NCBI GenBank assembly: GCA_034440635.1
Contig: JAOTON010000466.1
Coordinates: 124,001-188,000, forward strand
From: Lepas anatifera
Lineage: Eukaryota > Arthropoda > Thecostraca > Lepadidae
Reading direction: 5' to 3'
DNA: 64,000 bases
Position numbers and translations under genes: made by a program. This document shows positions 1-9,067 of this stretch, in pieces. The notes under the pieces are model-generated. The model did not search any database. It was not told the origin of the DNA and saw only the letters and a program-made list of their open reading frames with translations. Numbering within the stretch: the first letter of the stretch is position 1; every line of letters starts with the position of its first letter.

Positions 1-756
1 AAAGCAGGTTAATTTTGACATTTGACTAGGCAATATTATAAGATATATAATCCGTTTGGGCTCAACAAGAGTGTTCCAATGGTGCTGAACTTTTCTTTCT
101 ACTGCTCTTCTCTGTCACCTATTATGCCACAAAATTTAGGTTTCCACTTAGTTCCCGTAAGAAATACTGTGACCTTGAGCAACCTCAAAGGCGACACGAC
201 CAAACGATTGTATGTAACATATTCGGTAATGATTAAAACTGGCTATTTAGCGGCATCACTCCCAGTGCACTGTGTCATTATTTATCTGGGATTCTCGGAT
301 CCGTGTCAGCTATGAAATGATCACCTTGTAAAAATATCATGAGGCAACCTGTTCAAGCGACCAAGTCGAATGCGTTACAATTTCAGGACATTTTGTCGAA
401 TATATGAGCAGATTCAAATTACTTTTTGGGAATGAAAGCCTTTCAGACACGTTTGTTTACATTGCATGAATCCTCTCAAACATATGCTGTGCTGCACTGG
501 ATCAGCTTGCATCGATACTATTTTCCATCTCTGGGAACGATGTAATTGTGTGATTTAGTGGTGGTCATAGGATAAGTTATACTTGTTTCAATTATTGATA
601 AAGTCGCGACATCTTTGTAAAATTTCGTTTAAGGCTGAAAGGTTCATTATTAATAAGTTCATTTACCCTCGTCTCCCTCGAAACAAGGAATCCCTTTTTA
701 TCACTTTTAATGGCTGCAGTTTTTCTGTTCATAAATATCGCCCAAGTTGTTGCCAG
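1..756. other. Intergenic, nothing recognised
   Basis: AT-rich sequence with only short open frames. I see no domain, splice structure, repeat ends or RNA gene that I can support. Confidence 0.4.
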
Positions 757-1120
757 TTCAGTTTTTTTATACATTTTGTACAAGTTGTTCTCAGTTCGAT
801 TGTTGGAGTCGGGGTCTCACTAAAGTCATCAATGGACTTGTCACGGAGACCCCGACCCCACCATCCGAACGAGCAACTCCCACAATGAAGGGTTGATTTT
901 AGAAGCCAACGTTTAACGTCCCACACAGCACAGGGACGGCCGCCCCGCTCAGGTCACCCTCTCACCAGTCAGTTGCCAGCCGACCTGTACGTCGGGTAAG
1001 CTATTGAGCGCCGGAGCGTCTCAGCGGAACCGATCCCAAGCCTGGACATGCACTGCCACTGCATGCTTCTGAGCCGCAGGCCGGAGCCCAACGCTCTACC
1101 AACTGAGCTACTGGGGCGGC
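757..1120 (-). repeat. tRNA-derived SINE, full length (family 1)
   Basis: Read on the minus strand, the element begins near 1120 with a tRNA-like head. It has a pol III A box (TAGCTCAGTTGGTAGAGCG) and a B-box-like GGGATCGGTTCC, followed by a tRNA-unrelated body with a GGGACGTTAAAC segment and an A-rich tail at about 757-785. Three more copies of the family lie at 1121-1318 (headless), 42062-42422 and 60505-60846. SINEs are non-autonomous and use a LINE reverse transcriptase; the partner LINE is not identifiable here. Confidence 0.85.
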
Positions 1121-1318
1121 AAGGAGGAAGTTTTAGGAGTAGGTGTCTCACTAGAGTCATCAAGGGACTTTTTACGGAGACCCTGACCCCACCACCCAAA
1201 ACGAGCAACTCCCACGATAAAGTGTTAATCAAGGAAACAAAGTTGAAAGTCCCACAAGGCATAACGACGACCGTCTACCTCAGGTCACCCCCTCACCACT
1301 GAGTTGCCTGCTGGCCTT
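1121..1318 (-). repeat. SINE family 1, headless older copy
   Basis: The body of the same SINE lies directly against the 5' end of the copy at 757-1120. It is more diverged and lacks the tRNA-like head. The order suggests a younger SINE inserted into the tail side of an older one. Confidence 0.7.
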
Positions 1319-2117
1319 CAGCATTTACGGTACCTACCACCTCCCAGTTGACCTAAATTATTTTTCCAGAAGTCGCAAAATGTTGTGTTAGAGGTAGATG
1401 GAGTACGGTGGCGCTGCGCGAAGGTATTTTTTTTACTACCTGTAGAGACCTGAGGAGGCCGGTTGCCCACCCCCTCGGGTGGGCGCGTGTTAATTGTCAT
1501 AAATTCGGATACTTGTACGATTAAAATTTCGTAAAGACAATGGAGTATGATTTCCAGCGACCGATTACAAAAGCAATCGCTATATTTGCGGCGTTAAACA
1601 TAAGGCTGTACTACCGCAATGGTCAAAAACCGTGTACATACCTACATTAGGTGCTAAATATTCGGAACTTATAGCAAGAACGCATTTTTTTTATTTTTGC
1701 TATCGAAAGATATTTTATGAAGAAACATTTTTGAGGTGTCTAAAAGGGCAATTTCAACTGGGAAAAGGTCAAGCTAGGTCAAAAAGGAAAAGGTCAAACA
1801 AATTAAAAGTCCAAAATTTTCAAATTTTAACATTTTCTTTTTCAAAATAAACTATAATTCAAGACGAGTTCAATGATATACAAAACTTGTTAATCAGGTG
1901 ATGCGTTGTTGAGTTATGAAGCATCAAAGATGAGTCTACAACGTGACCTCCCGAAAATGCCTCGGGCTATAACTCGGTCACCGTTGGTCGGAGGGGCTAA
2001 GATTCTCACAGGCGTGTTTCTGGCCCAAAACTACCCCGGAGACAAAGTTTCAGATTTTTTCTAGACATGGTGGTGTCAAATTGAAATATTTTTGGTCGTT
2101 TTGTCCTGGAATGCCCC
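1319..2117. other. Intergenic
   Basis: No gene recognised. It contains A-rich low-complexity sequence and a few AGGTCA words near 1765-1800. The right limit is the 3' break of the inverted LINE fragment. Confidence 0.4.
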
Positions 2118-2206
2118 AACAGTCATTGTCCACTTTCCATTCAAAGAGAGGAGTCAGGGAACTTGAGCATATAGAGATATCAATATGCGAGAGATTTCCA
2201 GAATAT

Positions 2207-2734
2207 TCATCCAATCGTGTTGGGCTTCCATTGTTTAATATATGTAGTGTTTTTTCTCATATAATTTCCCCCAGATGTTACCACGTGTGTCATTTCTTGG
2301 AGATCCCACATTCTATTTTTGCTGTTTGCATCTGTACAAATAACATAAGGTAGATTAAACTGAGAAATCAAATTGTCTAGTTCCTCCTTCACAAGGGGCA
2401 TGCCAGGAGGAAGATATAATGAACATATTATCATCCTTCTCCTGTTTATGACACAAACGCATGCCACTGCCTGTAAAGGGGTATTCAGGTAGAGCTGACA
2501 GTGGATGATCTTATTAGAGATATAAAGTGCTACACCACCTTGTCGAATACCAGTGTCAGCACACACTTTGTAACAGGAATAATTCACTAGGCTGAAGTTA
2601 TACGGATCGTTTGGGAGAAAGTGGGTTTCCTGCAAGCATATCAAAAGAGGGGACAATAACAAAAGCATGGGCTTCACCTCTGCCCATTTACCAATCAAGC
2701 CCCTACAATTCCATTGAAATATTTCATTGTTCAT
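2207..2734 (-). pseudogene. LINE ORF2 N-terminus: AP-like endonuclease, truncated
   Basis: The frame opens with MNNEIFQWNCRGL, the usual start of the APE-like endonuclease of non-LTR elements (asparagine in the W-N-CRG motif). It continues through QETH (magnesium-binding glutamate) and a C-S-LYLPPG segment. The frame goes wrong after NSKNRMW, where the sister copy reads WGSPRNDTRG, so this copy has a small frameshift. The element then ends at 2118, before the catalytic SDH. The start ATG overlaps the stop of the upstream frame as ATGA (2731-2734). The endonuclease would nick target DNA for target-primed reverse transcription; this copy cannot do so. Confidence 0.85.
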
Positions 2735-3597
2735 TGGATTTGCGGTGAGGTTGGATATCCCCTTTGAAGCCTGAAAAACCTGTAATACCTGAAGGGGGCA
2801 TCAGTTAGGGGCTGGGTATCCATCCAGCCGCCACCTTTCCTGTCATGAGACTTGAAGTCCACATGACCACCAGCGCAACACCCGGCACGACGCCGGGAAG
2901 CAGCCCCGGCACCACCCCCGCATCCCCAGGCCCAGGAGGGCCACAGGCGCAGGGATGCGCCCAGCAGTCCCCAGCGCCGAGCACCTGTTAGCTGTATCAA
3001 TGTTAATGATACATTTAAATAACAAAAAAGGTCTACACAAGAAGTTCCCGAAGAACGGAAAATCCTGAAAAGAATTTGGTCAAACAGGTTTGTAGTCAAA
3101 AAACAATAATATGACCACACATACACAAATTGGTTAGAACATAGGTATAATATAGACAGGTGTAAAACACCACATTTTGTAACTAACCAGACAAGAAACA
3201 TATAAAGACGGCACATGTTAATGTTAGTCCATTCATTCATCAGCCAACCCATGTACAGAGATGATAACGATGATATGGACTGATGATGAATGTGGCGGCA
3301 GCAAAACAAAAAGAAGATAACAGTGATTCCAAGAAATGCCCCGCTTGGGACAAAGGTGAGAGATAAGTGGTAAGAAGCAGCGATGCTACAACAGAGTTGC
3401 AACAGTCGAACGCATATTGTGCATAGGCCCAAGTCGCAGAAAAACAAAAGAAACATAAAAATAGTGCTTGCCAGAGCATGAGGATGCTGTGAATTTTGCC
3501 GCTTGAAAAGGCAACATGAACCGAAACACAAAAAGATGACCACCAGAGCATGCCGATATACATTACTCTGGGAACACAACATATATAAGCAAAACAA
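2731..3597 (-). CDS. Hydrophobic inter-ORF reading frame of the I-group LINE
   Basis: A 288-codon open frame lies between the gag-type ORF and ORF2 and ends in TGA overlapping the ORF2 ATG (ATGA). The first two thirds are strongly hydrophobic (for example FMFLLFFCDLGL and CRLYMFLVWLV), resembling several membrane segments. The last third is GC-rich and basic, ending in a soluble-looking tail. No family is recognised. The equivalent region of the other copy (31481-32421) is also open apart from single-base homopolymer indels. A T-rich spacer can mimic hydrophobic protein, so coding status is unproven, but the length of open frame is hard to explain by chance. Confidence 0.4.
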   Translation of the reverse strand: MFCLYMLCSQSNVYRHALVVIFLCFGSCCLFKRQNSQHPHALASTIFMFLLFFCDLGLCTICVRLLQLCCSIAASYHLSLTFVPSGAFLGITVIFFLFCCRHIHHQSISSLSSLYMGWLMNEWTNINMCRLYMFLVWLVTKCGVLHLSILYLCSNQFVYVWSYYCFLTTNLFDQILFRIFRSSGTSCVDLFCYLNVSLTLIQLTGARRWGLLGASLRLWPSWAWGCGGGAGAASRRRAGCCAGGHVDFKSHDRKGGGWMDTQPLTDAPFRYYRFFRLQRGYPTSPQIQ

Positions 3598-4208
3598 TTA
3601 AGGTGAGCTCGCGCCATAATTGAAATAAGGCAAACCGACTGCCACCACAGTGATGAAGCACATTCAACCATTTTTTTGTTTTTACCTCCCTGCGCAGAGA
3701 GAAGGTTCACATATACATATCTCTGCGAGGCCTGCAAGCTGGCCTCCCGGTTACTAGGGCCAGCTCGATTGCTAGGGCCTGCACTGGATGCAGGCCCATC
3801 CCGCTTTGGGGGCTTGTGTCGAGGGCGACCTCGTGACACTGTACTCCAGTCATCACTCACATCAAAAGTCTGCTCAACGCTGCTAACCTGGGGACTCACA
3901 TGCTTAGTCGCCATCACACTCTCCGCTGCAACGACTGAACTCCTATCATTTTGCATCACTACACCTGTGTCCCTACCATCTCCCTTTTTTACCATACTCT
4001 GCCCTTCCTTTACCTCCTGTACTCCCTTCTGTGCTTCAACTACCTTGGTCATCAGACTGATCAGCTTCTCTACCTTTTCCTCCAAAGTCCTCAATCTACA
4101 GTCCAGATCCGGAGTCTGGACTTCAGATTGAGACCCGGAGGGAGACACCACACTGGAGACAACAGAACTAAACGAACGAGTCATCACTGGGTTTCTATCT
4201 AACAACAC
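3240..4208 (-). CDS. LINE ORF1 C-terminal part, -1 frame, fused to hydrophobic frame
   Basis: The first ~180 codons encode a polar gag C-terminus with a predicted coiled-coil-like segment (RLRTLEEKVEKLISLMTKVV) and a basic, proline/serine-rich stretch. The frame opens with GTG at 4208, in the -1 frame relative to the zinc-knuckle ORF1, and overlaps it by 10 bases at an A6G run (4208-4214). I infer it is the second half of ORF1, reached by frameshift, rather than an independent gene. In this copy the frame runs without a stop through an A7 run into the hydrophobic region. In the sister copy the run is A11 and a stop separates them. Confidence 0.55.
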   Translation of the reverse strand: MLLDRNPVMTRSFSSVVSSVVSPSGSQSEVQTPDLDCRLRTLEEKVEKLISLMTKVVEAQKGVQEVKEGQSMVKKGDGRDTGVVMQNDRSSVVAAESVMATKHVSPQVSSVEQTFDVSDDWSTVSRGRPRHKPPKRDGPASSAGPSNRAGPSNREASLQASQRYVYVNLLSAQGGKNKKMVECASSLWWQSVCLISIMARAHLNCFAYICCVPRVMYIGMLWWSSFCVSVHVAFSSGKIHSILMLWQALFLCFFCFSATWAYAQYAFDCCNSVVASLLLTTYLSPLSQAGHFLESLLSSFCFAAATFIISPYHRYHLCTWVG

Positions 4209-4981
4209 TTTTTTGCATCTTTGTAGGACAGATCTTGTTCATACCTAATTTTTATGATTTCCTGTTCTTTCTTATACTCGCTGCATTCCTCGACACACAT
4301 GAACATATTATTTTTTAAACCACAGTTGCCACATAGTAGCGTACACGATCCCTCAAGCTTATTTCTGCTGCATTTCAAACAAGCCTCTTCCCGCGCACAC
4401 CGTTGCCAAGTATGGCCGTATCTCCCACACTTCTGGCACAGAAGTGGCCTTGGCAGACTAGGCTTGACTTTGTACACAACATAGTCAAGCCTTATCTCCT
4501 CGGGAACCCTAGGCTTGGAAAAAGTCAGAACAAACAGAGGAGTGCCTTCCTCCCTATCACCCTTCCTTCTCCTAATCTGCTTTGCCGCGGTAACTCCGAA
4601 CTCCTTCAGCCCTGCCACTACTTCCTCCTCGCTAACATATACCAGATCCGTGGCATAAATTGTGCCTTTACTGCTGTTTTTTCTTTCATCCAATTTACAC
4701 AAGACGTCCTCACCATCAAAGTACTTAGCTCCTAAGAATTTCCTAGTTTGAGAAACAGACTTGGTTTTGACAAGCAGCTTCCCCTCCCCAACAAAGACCG
4801 CCTTCTCCACCTTCTCATCCCCTACGATATTTCTGATGCATGGCTGGAGGCGAGGCCAGCCCTTGTTTCGGAGTGGCTTCCCAGATTTCAGTTCCAACAC
4901 AACATATGAACCTTCACCATCCTCCCCATCATCCGACAGTTCATCATCTAGCGCCCTTTTCTTGGGTCTTACCATTGGCAA
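4199..4981 (-). CDS. LINE ORF1 (gag-like, CCHC zinc knuckles)
   Basis: A 260-residue RNA-binding ORF1 of I/Jockey-group type. It has an acidic N-terminus, then an RRM-like gag core (about residues 20-165), then a zinc-knuckle region around 180-235 with CQKCGRYGHTWQRC followed by two further degenerate Cys clusters. Such proteins coat LINE RNA and deliver it to chromatin. The start is the first Met after the 5' UTR, and the sister ORF at 29855 starts identically. The ORF ends at a TAG six bases after an A6G heptamer, beyond which the -1 frame is open. This copy is not interrupted by the MITE found in the sister. Confidence 0.85.
   Translation of the reverse strand: MPMVRPKKRALDDELSDDGEDGEGSYVVLELKSGKPLRNKGWPRLQPCIRNIVGDEKVEKAVFVGEGKLLVKTKSVSQTRKFLGAKYFDGEDVLCKLDERKNSSKGTIYATDLVYVSEEEVVAGLKEFGVTAAKQIRRRKGDREEGTPLFVLTFSKPRVPEEIRLDYVVYKVKPSLPRPLLCQKCGRYGHTWQRCAREEACLKCSRNKLEGSCTLLCGNCGLKNNMFMCVEECSEYKKEQEIIKIRYEQDLSYKDAKKCC
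4208..4214 (-). promoter_or_regulatory. Candidate -1 frameshift heptamer in LINE ORF1
   Basis: On the minus strand A-AAA-AAG is positioned exactly as X-XXY-YYZ for the ORF1 frame, and the 0-frame stop follows within two codons. The -1 frame then continues about 180 codons of gag-like protein. The same heptamer and stop occur in the other copy (30934-30940). A strong hairpin lies about 75 nt downstream (4090-4132), further away than a normal stimulator. Confidence 0.4.
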
Positions 4982-5051
4982 GACCCTGAAGAGAGAACTC
5001 TCTAACCCTCAAAAGAAAATCAACCACAAGAAGAAGAAGGAATGCCAATCC

Positions 5052-5075
5052 AAAATGGCGCCCCGACAAAATGGC
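5052..5075 (-). promoter_or_regulatory. Two YY1-like motifs in LINE 5' UTR
   Basis: Two GCCATTTT words on the minus strand (5052-5059 and 5068-5075), matching the YY1 core GCCATNTT, lie about 70-95 bp before ORF1. Both are conserved at 29761-29784 in the other copy. Confidence 0.45.
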
Positions 5076-5213
5076 GTCTGCCACGCCCTCCGAACACGCG
5101 CGAAAAATCAAGAACAAAATAGAAACTCACCAAAAACCGTGCACCAACGAACCAAAGGAGAACTCAACAGATCCGGAACCACAATCACCCCATCACAATC
5201 TCCGATCAAGTGG

Positions 5214-5936
5214 ACAGACCTGCAAAATGCCGCAAACTCACGTACCATGGTACGGGCCACTTTACCTGCTAATCATTGAGGAAATGGCCCACTTTTCCAC
5301 AAATCACCATCGTCTTTTTCCATAGAATAGAGGCAAGTTCATTTTATTTTAAAACAGCTCTACTCTCAACCAGAAACTAGTCTCAATCATGTCTCATCAA
5401 CCATGTCTCAAAAGTGGCATCTCTACTCGGACGGCTAGTGAGCTGCAAAAAGTCGCGAACTGGTGGGCCGTTCCCCATGCTAAAGCATAGGGGATGGTTC
5501 GCGGATACTGGCGCACTATGAGGCCGTTCAGTGGGCCGTCTGGGCCATTTTCAATTTCTTTTTTTCCCTGTATGAATATATTTTTTGCACATAGGAATGG
5601 TTGTTAAAATATTTTATTTGTCTGTTAAAATAAATGATTATTTTTTTAATCGTTAACATTTGAATGCATAGTATATCTAACAACAAATAATGATGTGTAC
5701 AAGAGATATTTTGATTTAGTAGTAGCTGTTTATCTGATCTAGTAATTGAGACGAGGAACAGCGCCGTCTCTGAGGTTAAATGCCGCTTTATCTCTTTGAA
5801 TTTGAAAGGTGGTGCGGATTTAGGTATTTGGTGGTGTGGATTGACTAACTAGGTAACTGGTATTTTGAATAGTTGGAAATTAGGGTGGTGCAAAGGCGAA
5901 GACTGTCGTCTACACAGGACCTCGCTAGGGAAAAGT
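5214..5936. other. Intergenic 5' of hAT-like gene
   Basis: It holds paired GGCCACTTT/GGCCCACTTT words (also near 12735-12780), possibly an old repeat, and a small hairpin near 5475-5500 (CCCCATGCT paired with AGCATAGGGG). No gene is recognised. The promoter of the following gene presumably lies here, but I see no clear TATA box. Confidence 0.35.
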
Positions 5937-6114
5937 ATGCGTGTTTTGCGAGGGCGTGATAAGCCGGGCTGTGGCTATCCAGGCTGCAAATGGAACGGGG
6001 AATACAGGAAGATGGGTCGTCACATGAAGGCGAAGCACCCTGGCCAACCAATAAAGCTAAAACATGAGAGCTTCCCTGCTGGTGGGAAGTTCTCAGCTTG
6101 GCTGTCAGGATCTG
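5937..6114 (+). CDS. Exon 1 of hAT transposase-like gene: C2H2/BED-like finger
   Basis: From the ATG at 5937 the frame encodes a basic ~59-residue segment. It holds a single finger, CGYPGC then RHMKAKH (C-x4-C, H-x4-H), of the kind found at the N-terminus of hAT transposases, where it binds transposon ends. It ends at a good donor, G|GTGAGT (6114/6115), in phase 1. Splicing to the acceptor at 9068 keeps the frame open through SSASV into the ATG of the 884-codon exon, which is the main support for the model. The frame is also open upstream to about 5865, so the start could be earlier or in another exon. Confidence 0.6.
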
Positions 6115-9067
6115 GTGAGTGTTTTTTTCAGTTTTTTCTTGTCTGCTCATTCATATTTCATTGGTTCTGGAAATGCTGGGATTAGAGCTATAATATTGAT
6201 GTACCTTCTGCATGCCAGTCTGCTAGGTATGCGAACAGGGCTGAAAAAATGAGTCACATGGAATAATTCACCAACTGCCACCTAAAGCTTGAAGTTGCAA
6301 CCCTACCGAGGAGGAATTCGGCACCTACTTTTATATGTTTTATTTATCTCCCCGAATTCTGTGGATGTTCAGTGCTGGCTCCCTTAGACCACACAGGACC
6401 AAATTTTGCAGTTTTCAGAAAGCTTCCAAAAGAGGGTCAGATTTGGTTTTGCATCATCAAATATTGAAGCCCTTAAAATTTAATTATGCATCTAATTGCG
6501 CTAGGTAGAATATGCACAAATTGTTAGCTGAATTCCCCAAATCATTTTGACGAGTAGCTGCTATTTTCCTTACCCAAAAATAGAAGCTGTGTACCCAATT
6601 ATAGAAAGAGCATACTCAAAAATGGAAAGAGCATGCTCAATTTTAGAAGCTTTTAATTTTTGGTTCGCCCAACCATAGTTTCCCGGACTGAGACTCCCAT
6701 TCACATCAGTGACAGTTCTGTTTGATCCAAAATTCACACCACTTGCACTAGTTTAGTGGGGTACTAGCACCAACAAAATCTCATTGAATCTGCCATACTT
6801 TGTAGACTGGTATGCATGCAATACTCACTTGGGAGGTGTCTAGGCATATTCTTACGCTGGAGACTAGCAGGCCCTTGGTCTTTGGAGGCCTAATACCTAC
6901 AGTCTAGTTTATTCACATCATTTCTGTATTAGTAGCCAAGATCAGCTAGGATAGCTTCAGTATTGTAGCAGTTTCTGTAGCTTGTGTTGGTATATTTAAG
7001 GAATGAAATGAAAAAGCTATGTAGTTTGGACAAACTGATAAGAAACGACCAATTCCAAGCACAAACAAATCCTCACACATTTCCCCTGTCCTGGCACAAC
7101 CATCAACACTGCATATCCCATGTATAAGGATACACTGTGTCCTTACTATATTCAAATACATAAGCATTCTACCAAGGTAGAAAGTGTTACTATGCTGGTT
7201 TTTTTCTTGGAACTCAAACATGCTCCAGTTAGCACTAGATAACATGCTTAAGATATACTCATAATCTTATATTTTCAGCTTTCATTATTAATACCACCCT
7301 TTAACTAGGACACTACCTCATAATAAAGTCAATATAATGTAACATTTAACATCCCCAATATTTTTATAGAACATATACCTATAATATGTGGTCATTTATT
7401 CAAATTTCTTCTGTTGGGCTCTATTCACAGAACCTTTACAAGGTCTTGTAAAGGAGCATTGTGTGATGTTTTGTGAAGATCTGCCAAGATGTATGTGAAA
7501 GTTCATTTAAAGAAGTTGTGAATTGTGGGTCGATTTTATGCTTCATCAATATTATTTTGGAGTTGGGACCTAAACCTTAACTAAAATGTTTACTTTGCAT
7601 AATCCATGCTATGCCCAATTGTTAACACATTCAGTAAAGCCACTACACCATCTCCACATTTTGGATGCATTGTACCAGTGTTCAGGTGCAGATGTAAAAT
7701 TGGTGTTTGCAATGCTGGCATGCAATTGAATGGTATTCTTTTAACATTATTGCTGTTTGAAATGACTAAATATTCAGCTGGGTGTGGTAGAAATTGTACC
7801 TGCTGGGTTATGTCTTCAGTTGAATCAAGATTATTCTGATATAGGACTTGTTGTGCTTGAAAGAGCCAGAGTGCAAATTCTCCTAACAGACTTGATAAAT
7901 TCTCTTAGAATTAATATCATCCAGCAATATGTTTCCTTGTTTCTGTGGGCCCAAATATCACTCCCTTTATCAAAAATGTTGGACAGCTGCCCCAAACCAG
8001 AGAGCTTACCAAAGGTGTAACTTCATCAGATGTCTTTGAAAATTTTCATTTCGTATGCAGCAAGTGCTGTGCCCAGTTAGAAAAATGCCATTAAAAACAA
8101 AATTGGTGTACAGTTTTGCTGAATGTTAGACCCAACTATTATAATTGAATATGTAGCTGGATTGAACTCGCCACATAACATCCTCAGTATTATGAACCTT
8201 TCTGAAAATTTTCAAGGAAGTAAAATATGGAAACTTTCAGGGTTTGCCTACTGGGCTGCTGTTTATATACAGGAATGACAGGGCTTATGTATCTTTTCAT
8301 TATTTCTTTAATTCTTCATTGCCATCTCCACCTTATGTTTTATGGACTCCTCCAGCTCTCAGGTCTTCAGCAGCTTTTCCAACTCTACATTTTTCAGTAA
8401 CTCTACATTTTTCAGTGAGTGGATTGAGGTTTGGTCAGACATAGAAACTGGCAAAAGCAGGATACTGGAATTGTTTGGTGAACTATACTGACTGTTAACT
8501 AGCCAGTGGCTGACTTTAGATGTAGATTAACTTGGAAATATTATTTTGGAGGACCCTTGCGCCAAAATTGATCAAAATGCCTGCCCATAAAAAACTTGTG
8601 AGGAAATATGGCACAAATTTGTATTTTTTAAGTAATCATCAAATTTGATATCATGACTGAAGCTAGGAGACACAAAGCATCAAGAGAAGTGTTGCCACTT
8701 TTTATGCCAAACTTAACCACACTGCATATTAAAACGTTATCAATGGTGATATACGTAGTGTCATACAGTGTCATTACACGCACGCAACATGACACGCCCG
8801 GCTCAGATATTTCAAAACGTGTTCCATTCCTATGATCAGCTGCGATCTTTTCAATCAAATACCTACTAATGTGTTATACAAAAGGATGGCAAAGGTTACA
8901 CGAGTAATTATGGAACTCATGTGTAAATTTAAATAAATGAATCGTTAAATCGTGAACATTCGGCTCTCAGAGCTAAACTCATAAATCACGTGCCTTTCTC
9001 GGCTTAAAAGACCGTAGCTGAAGTAAAGAAGTAGAGCAGGTAGGTTATTTTCCTCCCCTGCTTGCAG
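6115..9067 (+). other. Putative intron of hAT-like gene
   Basis: An AT-rich 2.95-kb stretch between the donor G|GTGAGT at 6114 and the acceptor TGCTTGCAG|G ending at 9067 with a pyrimidine tract. I see no coding exon or clear mobile element inside. Confidence 0.5.

Larger units (their letters stand above)
2118..5213 (-). mobile_element. I-group LINE, internal fragment truncated at both ends
   Basis: On the minus strand this fragment aligns almost base for base with the full-length copy at 29526-36763. It runs from the late 5' UTR (edge near 5213) to the endonuclease part of ORF2 (edge near 2118). LINEs are normally truncated only at the 5' end, so loss of the 3' end implies a later deletion, a rearrangement or a non-TPRT origin. 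It keeps the uninterrupted ORF1 site that is occupied by a MITE in the other copy. The flanks at either edge have no counterpart in the full-length copy. Confidence 0.9.

Noticed and set aside
22..315. 97-codon frame near the window start
   Set aside because: No domain, splice context or composition signal; length expected by chance.
3676..4735. Plus-strand frames over the inverted LINE ORF1
   Set aside because: Antisense shadows of the gag frames; mirrored by equal shadows at 30946-31502.
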